Positions 52,095 through 60,465 of a stretch of 64,000 nucleotides of DNA are shown in pieces. Source of the DNA: Nitrospira sp. (GTDB lineage Bacteria; Nitrospirota; Nitrospiria; Nitrospirales; Nitrospiraceae); contig JAHFEW010000005.1 of the NCBI GenBank assembly GCA_023248215.1, positions 1 to 64,000 on the forward strand, given 5' to 3'. The notes below the pieces were generated by a model that was not told the DNA's origin, did no database searches, and saw nothing but the letters and a program-made list of their open reading frames with translations. Within the stretch, counting starts at the first letter, position 1. Every line of letters starts with the position of its first letter. The position numbers and the translations under genes were made by a program.

Positions 52095-54020
52095 ATGGCG
52101 ACAAGGGGAAAGATGTTTACGGGATCACTCGCGGCTGCGGAAGCCTCACGCGACACGCGAGCCTATTCAGGATTTATTTCGGGTCTTTTCGAGGGGGTCG
52201 TCCGGAGACAGCTGTTTACCTCCGCTTCGATTCCAGCCATGAGCGAGGCGGCGAAGGAATTTCTCGACACCCTCCGCCTCCTTCTGATCGAGAAGGTGGA
52301 TCCGGAAGCCATCGATAAAGAAGGCGCGATCGGCGAAGACGTGCTTGCGGCTTTCAAACAGATCGGCGCGTTCGGCATCAAAATCCCGCACAGCTACGGC
52401 GGGCTTGGCCTCTCCCAGTCCGACTACCATGCGGTTGCGACACTCCTGGGCAGTCATGATGCCGCGACCACCGTTCTGCTCTCCGCGCACAATTCGATCG
52501 GGGTGGCGGAACCAGTGAAGCTGGTCGGAAATCATGAGCAACAGCAACGATTACTGCCTCGTCTGGCCAAAGGAGAAATTTCAGGCTTTGCACTGACGGA
52601 AAAGGATGCGGGGTGCGATATCTGGGATCTCAAAACCTATGCGATTCCGATCAAAGCAGACGGCGCCCTCGTGGGCTATCGTCTCACCGGTGAGAAGTTG
52701 TACACAACGAACGCCCCCCGCGGGGACCATGAATTCTTGGCCTCACTGCTCGTCGTCATTGCGCAAATTGTGGACGCGCCCCATGAGGTCCACCGCCCCA
52801 AAGAGGAACGGCGATTCGGAGCGTTCGTGGTCGACACGCAGTCGCAGGGGTGCAGCTGCACTCGCCTCAGCTTTATGGGCGTTCGGGGCATCTATAATGG
52901 TCAGGTGCATCTGCGCGATGTCTTTGTGCCGGTGGCAAACCGGCTCGGGGAAGAGGGAAACGGCCTGCGCCGCGCCCTCGAGAGCCTCACCGTGGGACGG
53001 CTCACGCTTCCCGCCGCCTGTCTGGGGAATCTCAAACAGTGCCTCTGGCTTGCCCGTACACGCGCGCAGCAACGAGTTCAGTATGATCGTCCGATCGGCG
53101 AGCACACTGAGATCGGATCAAAGATTGTGCTGATGGCCTCCCGCGTGCTGGCGCTGGAGGCCTTGGTGAAGATCACCGGGATCTGGGCCGATGCCAAGCA
53201 AGACGTACGGCTTGAGTCGGCGGCTGCAAAAATTCTCGCCACTGAATGGCTCCTGGAATCGTTGCTGGATCTGTTCCGCATCTACGGCGGGCGCGCATTT
53301 GAGACGCCGGATTCGCTGCGTCTCCACGGGGACCTGCCGGTGCCGATCGAACGGATGATCCGCGACGCCCTCATCAATGTGATCTGGGAAGGGAGCAACG
53401 GCATTTTGACCCTCTGGATCGGGAGGGAAGGCTTGGCGGAGTATTTTACGCATGGAAATGCCTTCCTGGAATTCCAAATCACCGAGATGTTGCGGGCCAC
53501 GCCCTTTTTCGTCAAGACTGCGGCCCGATCCTTCAACGCCTTGTCTGTCTATGAGCAGGATGGCGTGGCACCAGGAGCGTCCGACGCCGTCTGGGAGCGT
53601 TTTGTGGCGCAGAAGAGTCGGGAGCTTGCGCAAACGACGCTGTGGGTCACGGCACGTCATCGGGGAGGCCTCGCACGGAAGCAACTGCTGCTGACCCGTC
53701 TGGTGAAAGCCAGCATGCATCTCTTTGCCGTCGAAACATTGCTGTGGTACAAGTCGCAGAAGGAACTCCAAGACAGGGAGCATTCCCAGAGCCTCGTTAC
53801 GTATTTCTGTTCGCGAATCAAAGCGGAATTCAATCCCGCCCCGTTGCTCTCCATACGGACATCGTCCTGGGATGATGACGCCAGCCTGTATCGTTTGGCA
53901 AAAGCCATTCTTTCAGGACAAGCCGATTGGCTGGAAGAAGGCATCATTCGTTGTCGCTCGATCGAGGATAACTTGGCGGCTGGGAGAGAGAGTCTTGTAT
54001 GCGCCTCCGCAACGGAGTGA
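52095..54020 (+). CDS. Acyl-CoA dehydrogenase, VLCAD-like extended form (copy 2)
   Basis: A 641-residue paralogue of the enzyme at 21513. FAD contacts FALTEKDAGCDIWDLKTYAI and GEKLYTTNAPRGDHEF, the active-site region NVIWEGSNGILTLWIGREG, and a C-terminal helical extension of about 170 residues. It is the last gene of the rightward beta-oxidation run. The two acyl-CoA dehydrogenases end the two divergent catabolic runs in mirror fashion. Confidence 0.88.
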   Translation: MATRGKMFTGSLAAAEASRDTRAYSGFISGLFEGVVRRQLFTSASIPAMSEAAKEFLDTLRLLLIEKVDPEAIDKEGAIGEDVLAAFKQIGAFGIKIPHSYGGLGLSQSDYHAVATLLGSHDAATTVLLSAHNSIGVAEPVKLVGNHEQQQRLLPRLAKGEISGFALTEKDAGCDIWDLKTYAIPIKADGALVGYRLTGEKLYTTNAPRGDHEFLASLLVVIAQIVDAPHEVHRPKEERRFGAFVVDTQSQGCSCTRLSFMGVRGIYNGQVHLRDVFVPVANRLGEEGNGLRRALESLTVGRLTLPAACLGNLKQCLWLARTRAQQRVQYDRPIGEHTEIGSKIVLMASRVLALEALVKITGIWADAKQDVRLESAAAKILATEWLLESLLDLFRIYGGRAFETPDSLRLHGDLPVPIERMIRDALINVIWEGSNGILTLWIGREGLAEYFTHGNAFLEFQITEMLRATPFFVKTAARSFNALSVYEQDGVAPGASDAVWERFVAQKSRELAQTTLWVTARHRGGLARKQLLLTRLVKASMHLFAVETLLWYKSQKELQDREHSQSLVTYFCSRIKAEFNPAPLLSIRTSSWDDDASLYRLAKAILSGQADWLEEGIIRCRSIEDNLAAGRESLVCASATE

Positions 54021-54111
54021 GGGGCCGATGAAGCACGGGCATGGCGGAGATGCCTGCACTGTGCGTCCAACCCGTCGTGTCCTGTGATGACCAACGTTCG
54101 GTGAGGTCTAG

Positions 54112-55074
54112 ATGATGGAGATCGCCAGTTACTTTGAAGCGGTAAAAGATCGGTACGGATTGAGCAGCGACTACGCGCTGGCGGAGAAGCTGGGCATTGC
54201 CCAACCGGAAGCCAACCTGATGCGGCGCGGCCTCAAAATTCCCAAGCCCGAACTGTGCATCAAGATGGCCAAGCTCTTGGATAAAAATCCGGTCGAGCTG
54301 TTGCTGGTCGCCCAGAAAGATAAGGCGCCGAACGCCGCCAAGGAATATTGGACCCTCGCGCGCACCGCTGTGGATGTCATGCTGCACGTGCCCAAGAGTC
54401 CCAAATATCTGCCGAAGAAAGTGGCGGCGATCGGGCGGGAGCTGCGGCAGCTGGAATCCCAGTCGCTTATCTACCAGGGTGCGGCCGCCAGCGCAGAGGC
54501 GGTGAGGCTCGTCGAAACGGCGGAGCACTCCATCGATGCCATCATGGAGCGGTGGAACATTTGGAAGAAGGGAGAGGCCCTCTATCCGAGCTATCTGTTG
54601 GCCAACCAGGAAGCGACGAAACGGGGCGTGACTATCCGCCGCTTGCTCGTTCTGTCGGAAGAGCAGATGCGGCAGGATTCGTTGGTGATGGATGCCATCG
54701 AGGTCATGGACGACCAGCGTCGAGCCGGCATCAAGATAGGGTTTTCGTTTCGAGACGAATTGGAGCGGTCACCGGCCTTCGGGCGGTTCGAGGAAGACTA
54801 CCGCAAACAAGGCGCTCCTCAGGACATCAATGCGGCGATGTTCGACGGAGAGATCCTGATCTTTTCGCAGTCCTATGGGCAAGTACCGCTGGGCAAGGTG
54901 GGAAAACCGACGTTGATCACGATGATCAACCAGCTGGAGATTACCTGGAAGCCGGAACTCCTTCGCGATCTGAACCCTGCCCCTCTCTTCGATATGACGC
55001 GGTATGTGTTCGACTACGAAGGGCCTTCGCCATTTCGCGCGCACATCGCGCGCTTCCTGAAAGGTCGACCGTGA
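54112..55074 (+). CDS. HTH protein with phospholipase-D-like C-terminal region, tryptophanase-linked
   Basis: A 320-residue protein. Residues 1-65 look like a helix-turn-helix of XRE or phage-regulator type (ALAEKLGIAQPEANLMRRGL, then KPELCIKMAKLLDKNPVELL). Residues 130-310 recall the phospholipase-D-like fold found in some regulators (NIWKKGEALYPSYLLANQEA, RRLLVLSEEQM), without the catalytic HKD motif. Its stop overlaps the next gene (GTGA), so it is made together with the tryptophanase-like enzyme. It probably regulates that enzyme or a linked trait. I do not know a characterised homologue. Confidence 0.55.
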   Translation: MMEIASYFEAVKDRYGLSSDYALAEKLGIAQPEANLMRRGLKIPKPELCIKMAKLLDKNPVELLLVAQKDKAPNAAKEYWTLARTAVDVMLHVPKSPKYLPKKVAAIGRELRQLESQSLIYQGAAASAEAVRLVETAEHSIDAIMERWNIWKKGEALYPSYLLANQEATKRGVTIRRLLVLSEEQMRQDSLVMDAIEVMDDQRRAGIKIGFSFRDELERSPAFGRFEEDYRKQGAPQDINAAMFDGEILIFSQSYGQVPLGKVGKPTLITMINQLEITWKPELLRDLNPAPLFDMTRYVFDYEGPSPFRAHIARFLKGRP

Positions 55075-56480
55075 GATTTCCATCCGAGCCGTTCAAGATT
55101 AAAGTTGTCGAGCCTATCAAGCGGACTACCCGCGAGGAGCGGGAGCGCTTACTCCGCGAGGCCGGATACAATCTCTTCCATGTTCCCGCCGAAAGCTGCT
55201 ACGTCGATCTCCTCACCGATAGCGGCACATCCGCCATGAGCGACAACCAATGGGCCGGAATGATGCTGGGCGACGAGTCCTATGCCGGCAGCAAGAATTA
55301 CTACCATTTTGAAGCGGTGGTGCGGTCCATCTTCGGCTATCGCTATGTCATCCCCACACATCAGGGGCGGATGGCCGAGAACCTCCTGTTCTCGACGGTC
55401 GTCAAGCCGGGCATGTATGTCCCCAACAACATCCATTTTGACACGACGAGGGCCAACGTCGAGCATCAGGACGCGGAGGCCCTCGATCTGGTGATTAAGG
55501 AAGCCTACGATCCGCATTGCGATCTGCCCTTCAAGGGCAACCTGGATGTCATTCGGCTGGAGGAGACGATCAATCGAGTGGGGCGTGAACGTATCCCTCT
55601 CGCCATGATCACCATCACCAATAACAGCGGCGGCGGCCAGCCGGTATCGATGGAAAATATCCGTTCGACGCGACAGTTGCTGAATCGCTATGGGATACCA
55701 CTCTTCTTCGACGCCTGCCGATTCGCGGAGAATTGCTTTTTCATCAAAGAACGCGAGGCTGGATATGGCGAGACGCCGGTGCGGGAGATTGCCAGAGAAC
55801 TCTTCAGCCTTGGCGACGGCTGTACCATGTCGGCCAAGAAGGACGGTCTGGTCAACATCGGCGGATTCCTCAGCCTCAACGATGAACGATGGACGCAAGA
55901 GATTACAAACATGCTCATTCTGGTGGAAGGGTTTCCGACCTATGGGGGGCTTGCGGGACGCGATCTCGAGGCGATGGCCAGAGGCCTTGAGGAAGTCCTC
56001 GACGAGGAGTATTTGCGGTTTCGGATCAGTCAGGTGCGTTACCTGGGAGAACTGTTGGACGCAGCGGGGGTGCCGATCCTCAAGCCGATCGGCGGCCATG
56101 CGGTGTACCTCAATGCCAAAGAATTCCTTCCCCACCTTGCACAAGAACAGTTTCCAGCACAGGCTCTTGCGGTCGCACTCTACCGGGAATACGGCATTCG
56201 CGGGGTCGAGATCGGGACGGTGATGTTCGGGAAACGAGATCCGGCAACGGGCCGGACCATTCACCCCGAACTGGAGCTGGTTCGGTTGGCGATCCCCCGT
56301 CGCGTCTACACGAACATGCAGATTACGTACGTCGCCGAATCCATCGTCGAATTGTACGGCCGCCGGGACTCCATCGGGGGATTGGTCATGACGTACGAAG
56401 CCCCTTTGTTGCGGCACTTTACGGCGCGTTTTGAGGATGTGACGCCTGTGGGAGTGATTTCCGACCAGCCCGGCCGTTAG
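55071..56480 (+). CDS. Tryptophanase / tyrosine phenol-lyase family PLP enzyme, tryptophanase-type specificity residues
   Basis: A 469-residue beta-eliminating lyase. The GTG at 55071 overlaps the upstream stop and gives MRFPSEPFKIKVVEPIKRTT, the usual family start. Lys257 of TMSAKKD is the PLP lysine and Tyr71 of GDESYAGS is conserved. The backbone looks most like tyrosine phenol-lyase (SDNQWAGMM, LVNIGGFLS). The residues known to set specificity are tryptophanase-like: Asp124 in HFDTTR (Thr124 in TPL), Ile381 in VEIG (Arg381 in TPL) and His449 in LRHFTA (Phe448 in TPL). I infer cleavage of L-tryptophan to indole, pyruvate and ammonia, or of a related substrate. Confidence 0.85.
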   Translation: MRFPSEPFKIKVVEPIKRTTREERERLLREAGYNLFHVPAESCYVDLLTDSGTSAMSDNQWAGMMLGDESYAGSKNYYHFEAVVRSIFGYRYVIPTHQGRMAENLLFSTVVKPGMYVPNNIHFDTTRANVEHQDAEALDLVIKEAYDPHCDLPFKGNLDVIRLEETINRVGRERIPLAMITITNNSGGGQPVSMENIRSTRQLLNRYGIPLFFDACRFAENCFFIKEREAGYGETPVREIARELFSLGDGCTMSAKKDGLVNIGGFLSLNDERWTQEITNMLILVEGFPTYGGLAGRDLEAMARGLEEVLDEEYLRFRISQVRYLGELLDAAGVPILKPIGGHAVYLNAKEFLPHLAQEQFPAQALAVALYREYGIRGVEIGTVMFGKRDPATGRTIHPELELVRLAIPRRVYTNMQITYVAESIVELYGRRDSIGGLVMTYEAPLLRHFTARFEDVTPVGVISDQPGR

Positions 56481-56499
56481 GTCGGCGGAGATCCTGAAT

Positions 56500-56514
56500 C
56501 TGCAATCCTTGCAT
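56500..56514 (+). promoter_or_regulatory. Candidate activator site 1 (CTGCAATCCTTGCAT)
   Basis: An imperfect inverted repeat, CTGCAA-N3-TTGCAT, about 214 bp upstream of the -12 element at 56721. It shares a consensus with three other copies near the two sigma-54-type promoters. Confidence 0.45.
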
Positions 56515-56597
56515 TCCATCGGCGCAACCAGCCCTGCTGCTTTCAAGGCTAACTGTTCGATTCTTCTGCTGTGTTCAACCTGTTCACGCAAAGCTTC

Positions 56598-56612
56598 GTG
56601 CAAAGTTTGCAG
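56598..56612 (+). promoter_or_regulatory. Candidate activator site 2 (GTGCAAAGTTTGCAG)
   Basis: Inverted repeat GTGCAA-N3-TTGCAG, about 116 bp upstream of the -12 element, the typical distance for an NtrC-type enhancer site. Confidence 0.5.
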
Positions 56613-56707
56613 GACTGTCTCCTGAATTATCCTTACGACGATGCAGCCGAGTCGCATGGTTGTTCCAACCTCTCATAAGTCCAATACATTTCTTGGCTTG
56701 GGCGACA

Positions 56708-56723
56708 AGGCACGCGAGTTGCT
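56708..56723 (+). promoter_or_regulatory. Sigma-54 (-24/-12) promoter P1
   Basis: AGGCACG-N4-TTGCT matches the consensus TGGCACG-N4-TTGCW at all but the first base, with GG and GC exactly 10 bp apart. Transcription would start near 56734, about 23 bases before the ATG of the first zinc-ribbon gene. Confidence 0.7.
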
Positions 56724-56756
56724 CAAGCACACAGCAGAATAGTCGTCTCCTCCAAC

Positions 56757-56975
56757 ATGAAGGGATCTAAACAGGAAGATGAAGATATGGAACTGACGGA
56801 TCATCCTTGTGAACGATGTGGTCGAACCATACCTCGGCTCGTCTTCGATCAGTGGAGCAAACTGCTGCTCTGCGAAAATTGCCTGGAGCGCATGAGGTGG
56901 CAGCAGACCTGGGCTCTCCTGCGCGAGGCTGAGACGCCTGAGGGCATAGGCCGGGTCATCTCTGGGCACGAATGA
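56757..56975 (+). CDS. Small zinc-ribbon protein A
   Basis: A 72-residue protein (61 from the ATG at 56787). It has a C-x-x-C knuckle (HPCERCGRTIPRL), about 20 residues, then a second C-x-x-C (LLCENCLERMRW), a zinc-ribbon plan. It is the first gene after the -24/-12 promoter P1 and its stop overlaps the next start (ATGA). No known family comes to mind. It may bind a nucleic acid or partner, or act as a redox or metal-sensing adaptor for the module. Confidence 0.6.
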   Translation: MKGSKQEDEDMELTDHPCERCGRTIPRLVFDQWSKLLLCENCLERMRWQQTWALLREAETPEGIGRVISGHE

Positions 56976-57178
56976 GGGAGGAAATGAGAGTGAAGGAGTC
57001 TTCTGTTGTCCCGAACGATCGACAGTCCGTCGTGATCAAGTATTGTGAACGCTGCGCCAAACGCTCTCTAAAACTAGACTTTGACGATCTCAGCCTGCGA
57101 GAGCTTTGTCTCGAGTGTTTGAATCTGCTGAGGCATCGGAGAGGATTTATCACCCGACCGGCGAAACCGAGGAGGTAA
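56972..57178 (+). CDS. Small zinc-ribbon protein B
   Basis: A 68-residue relative of zinc-ribbon A. YCERCAKRSLKLDF is followed by ELCLECLNLLRH, again two C-x-x-C knuckles about 20 residues apart, with a basic C-terminal tail (RPAKPRR). The ATG overlaps the previous stop (ATGA), showing translational coupling; ATG 56984 is a possible alternative. A 104-bp gap separates it from the ABC transporter gene. Confidence 0.6.
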   Translation: MREEMRVKESSVVPNDRQSVVIKYCERCAKRSLKLDFDDLSLRELCLECLNLLRHRRGFITRPAKPRR

Positions 57179-57282
57179 GCCTCTCCATGCCTGCCTCATA
57201 TCCCCTTCTTGCAGTCAGCTGTCATTCCTCACGCCGGATCTGTGCGATGCGATGAGGGACGGCGTTCTTTCTTGAGACTCTC

Positions 57283-58962
57283 ATGCCCGGTCGCTATTTA
57301 GAGCTGAAGCCGGTTCGCAGCACCCTGTGGGGCGAGGTCTCCCGGCTTGCGCTGGTGATCGGCCTCGAACAGCGCGTCCTCACGATCATCGTGTCATACG
57401 CCTTGGCGATCGCTCTCTTCTCGTTGGTCATTCCCCTGACCGTACAGGAACTCGTCAACACATTTGCCTTTTCGATCCAGCCGGTCATGATTTTCACCCT
57501 CACGCTGATCATTCTGATCGGGCTCCTCTTCATCGGTTTCTTTCGGGTCTTTCAGACGAGCGCGACGGAAGTACTCTTTCAGAGGCTCTACACCCGTATC
57601 GCCATCGCCATGACGGAACACCTGCCTCGGGTACGGGAAGAAGTGTTCGTGCCCAGCTACGCGAACTACTTTGGAGAAGCGGAATTGTTGCCGCGCGCCG
57701 TGGTGGTTGTGCTGGTGGATCTGATCAACGTTGTCATTTCCGGCGCCACCGGGATGGTAATTCTCGTCGTCTATCATCCGAATTTCCTTGTGTACAATGC
57801 GTTCCTGCTCGGCGGGTTTGCGCTGGTGCAAATCACGTCCGGCCAGGGGAGCGTTCGAGCGACGCAGACGGTCTCGCAACTCCATTACGATCTCATGACC
57901 TGGATGCAGGATATCGCGCAAAACCGCCTTCATTTCAAGGCCACGCAGAGCGCCCCTTTGTTGCTCAGTAAAACCGATCGGTTGTTGGACTCCTATTTGG
58001 CGGCGCGAAGAGCCCGCTCCGGCGTGTTGACCTGGCGCCAGTACGTCGGCACGGTGATCTGGGAGGCGGTTTGCCATAGCGGCATGATCGGCATGGGTGG
58101 GTGGCTGCTGTCGATCGGGCAGATCACGCTCGGACAGTTCGTCGCCGCCGAAGTCATCGTCGGCACGCTCCTACTGAACCTCGATACGGTGACGCGTCGA
58201 ATATACGCCGTGACCTATATCTTGACGTCCTTCGGTGAGCTGACGCGGGTCTTCTCTCTTCCTAAAGATGATCTGAGGGAAGAGGCGTCATGCTCACGGT
58301 TGCCCGATCCCGCCATCCACGGACTGCACGTGACCTGCAAAGATGCGAGTTTTGCCTATCCCGACTCGCTACCGATCTTTGAGGGGTTCAATTTAGAGGT
58401 CGCTTCTGGGGAAAAAATAGCGGTCATTTCCCAAACCAGCACCGCTAAATCCATGTTAGCCCTCGTTCTGGCCGGCCTCTCTCGCCCCACCGCCGGGGTG
58501 GTCCGATTCAATGACGTGGATCTCCGCGACATGACCATGGAGGATATCAACGCCGCCCGCGCGTTGGTGCTCGATTCACAGCTGACGCTGTTCGGGGGAA
58601 CGCTGGAGGAAAACATCTCGCTCGGCCGGCCGTCGGTGCGATTCGAGGACCTTCGATGGGCGCTGAAATTCGTCGAATTGGATGACGACGTCGATAGACT
58701 GCCGCGCGGTCTCGAAACGCCGACTCTAGCAGGGGGCAAACTCTTCACGAAGAGTCAGATCCTTCGCATGCTGGTCGCCCGCGCGATCGTGACGCGGCCT
58801 CAATTGCTCGTGTTCGACGGGACGCTGCACAACATGGAGCCAGGCCTGAGGCAGATTCTGCTGCGGCGGCTCTGCGCCAAGGAGGAACCCTGGTCTGTAA
58901 TTTTCGTAACGAATGACTCCTCCATTAGCGAGTATGTCGATCGACGCATTCTATTGGAGTGA
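57283..58962 (+). CDS. ABC exporter-type protein with degenerate ATPase domain
   Basis: A 559-residue fusion of a membrane domain (residues 30-325, several helices such as IIVSYALAIALFSLVIPL) and an ABC ATPase domain (345-559). The architecture resembles type I secretion/HlyB-like exporters. The ATPase motifs are altered. Walker A is SQTSTAKSM (383-391), lacking the glycines of GxxGxGKS. The signature is LAGGK (482-486). Walker B ends F-D-G (511-513), without the catalytic Glu. The H-loop His is replaced in VTNDSS. ATP hydrolysis is therefore doubtful. It may be a sensor or a scaffold, or a partner of an intact ABC subunit elsewhere. It precedes the kinase and regulator genes. Confidence 0.75.
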   Translation: MPGRYLELKPVRSTLWGEVSRLALVIGLEQRVLTIIVSYALAIALFSLVIPLTVQELVNTFAFSIQPVMIFTLTLIILIGLLFIGFFRVFQTSATEVLFQRLYTRIAIAMTEHLPRVREEVFVPSYANYFGEAELLPRAVVVVLVDLINVVISGATGMVILVVYHPNFLVYNAFLLGGFALVQITSGQGSVRATQTVSQLHYDLMTWMQDIAQNRLHFKATQSAPLLLSKTDRLLDSYLAARRARSGVLTWRQYVGTVIWEAVCHSGMIGMGGWLLSIGQITLGQFVAAEVIVGTLLLNLDTVTRRIYAVTYILTSFGELTRVFSLPKDDLREEASCSRLPDPAIHGLHVTCKDASFAYPDSLPIFEGFNLEVASGEKIAVISQTSTAKSMLALVLAGLSRPTAGVVRFNDVDLRDMTMEDINAARALVLDSQLTLFGGTLEENISLGRPSVRFEDLRWALKFVELDDDVDRLPRGLETPTLAGGKLFTKSQILRMLVARAIVTRPQLLVFDGTLHNMEPGLRQILLRRLCAKEEPWSVIFVTNDSSISEYVDRRILLE

Positions 58963-59069
58963 TGTCAGCCGGGCAGCGGTTCCACTCAGGGATGCGGGCG
59001 TCAGGTATACAGCCTTACATGTGCGTGGTAGCATGCGGTCCTGATCGAGTCCCTGGATGAGACACAGAG

Positions 59070-60461
59070 ATGTTTAGACCGAGCCCCGAAGCTTCCCTTT
59101 TCCGCAGGATTCCCTATCGGCTGATCGCGGCTGTCCTCCTGATTCAGGCCGTGGTCGTCGCCGCCATTCTGCTCTTCAGTCTGGAACAGGAGACACTGCT
59201 TGTGCAGGGCGTTACTCACGACAAGACCGTGCCGACGGAATTGTTCCCAACGCTCTGGCAGGCGCGACGCGACTTGATCGTGATGGCGTGCCTCATATTT
59301 CTGGTGAGTGCGATCGGGATCGCAGCGGTCGTCACCTTCCTGCATTATGACAACACCATTTGGACCCTCGAAGAGGTGAAGGGGCTGGCGCGCAACATCC
59401 TCCAGAGCATTCCGACCGGCGTCTTGACGCTGAATCGCAGGGGCATTATTACGGCCGTCAATCCTTCGGCTGAGGCCGTCTTGAAACGTGCGTCGATTGA
59501 CTTGCTGGGCCACCCATACGAATCGGTCTTCACGGCGGGAGATACCATCCGTGGGGCGCTCGATGCAGCGCTGCGGACTCATCGACACATGAGTCAGAAG
59601 GATTTGCCCTATGAAAGCCGGGATCGCACCCCGCATACCATCCGCGTCAGCACGGCCGAGTTGACCGGGGACGATGGGCAGCCAGCCGGCGTCATTCTTC
59701 AGGCACAGGATGTCACGGAATGGCTGGCTCTTGAACGGAGAGTCCGGGTTGCCGAAAAGCTGACGGCCCTGCATACGTTGTCCGCCGGAGTGGCGCACGA
59801 GTTGCGCAATCCGCTGAGTGCGATCGATTTGAATCTGCATCTCCTCGAAGAGGAATTCAAGGAGCAGGGTGGACCGGCGAAGCAGGCCGCTCATTACCTC
59901 CGGGTGTTGAACGCCGAGTGCCGCCGCTTGTCGGTGATTCTCGATAACTTCATGAAGTTCGCGCGACCAGGCTCCATGGGGCTTCATGCGGTAGATTTGC
60001 CCGCCTTGATCGGACACATCATGGCGCTCATGCGGTTCGAAGCGGAGGAACGTAAGATTCAGCTTGAGCAACGGGTGGGTAAAGATATGCCTCCTGTCCT
60101 GGGTGATGAGACGCAAATCAGCCAGGTGTTGGTGAACATCGTCGTCAACGCGTTTCATGCCATGCCGAACGGTGGGCGATGCCGTATCGCTGCGGAAGCA
60201 TGCGGAGGGGAGGGGAAGCGCTGGGTGGAGATTGAGGTGACCGATACGGGCATCGGTATTGAGCAGGAAGACCTGCCGCGCCTCTTCGTGCCCTTCTATA
60301 CGACCAAGTCCGGCGGAACCGGGCTCGGCCTCGCGATCGCCTATCGGATTATGCAGGATCATGGCGGAACCATTCAGGTCACAAGCGTGCCAGGAAACGG
60401 GACCACGGTGGTGATGCAATTTCCTGTCGCTGTCGATCAACAGCAGAGCGTTGCGGTGTGA
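59070..60461 (+). CDS. PAS histidine kinase (NtrB-like)
   Basis: A 463-residue membrane kinase. It has helices at about 18-37 and 70-91, with a short loop of about 30 residues between them outside the membrane. A PAS domain follows (about 105-220). HisKA has His243 (AGVAHELRNPLSAI). HATPase boxes are NIVVNAFHAMP (N), VTDTGIGIE (G1) and GTGLGLAIAYRIMQDHGG (G2). It should phosphorylate the NtrC-type regulator encoded five bases downstream. The tiny outer loop suggests that it senses through the membrane, a partner protein or the cytoplasmic PAS. Confidence 0.92.
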   Translation: MFRPSPEASLFRRIPYRLIAAVLLIQAVVVAAILLFSLEQETLLVQGVTHDKTVPTELFPTLWQARRDLIVMACLIFLVSAIGIAAVVTFLHYDNTIWTLEEVKGLARNILQSIPTGVLTLNRRGIITAVNPSAEAVLKRASIDLLGHPYESVFTAGDTIRGALDAALRTHRHMSQKDLPYESRDRTPHTIRVSTAELTGDDGQPAGVILQAQDVTEWLALERRVRVAEKLTALHTLSAGVAHELRNPLSAIDLNLHLLEEEFKEQGGPAKQAAHYLRVLNAECRRLSVILDNFMKFARPGSMGLHAVDLPALIGHIMALMRFEAEERKIQLEQRVGKDMPPVLGDETQISQVLVNIVVNAFHAMPNGGRCRIAAEACGGEGKRWVEIEVTDTGIGIEQEDLPRLFVPFYTTKSGGTGLGLAIAYRIMQDHGGTIQVTSVPGNGTTVVMQFPVAVDQQQSVAV

Positions 60462-60465
60462 GAGC

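Noticed and set aside
54348..55070. N-terminal extension of the tryptophanase-like frame inside the HTH gene
   Set aside because: These 241 codons are in another frame of the HTH gene and look unnatural; the GTG at 55071 gives the normal family start.
55149..56657. A 502-codon minus-strand open frame opposite the tryptophanase-like gene
   Set aside because: Antisense shadow of a clear PLP enzyme; no ribosome-binding site or recognisable domain.
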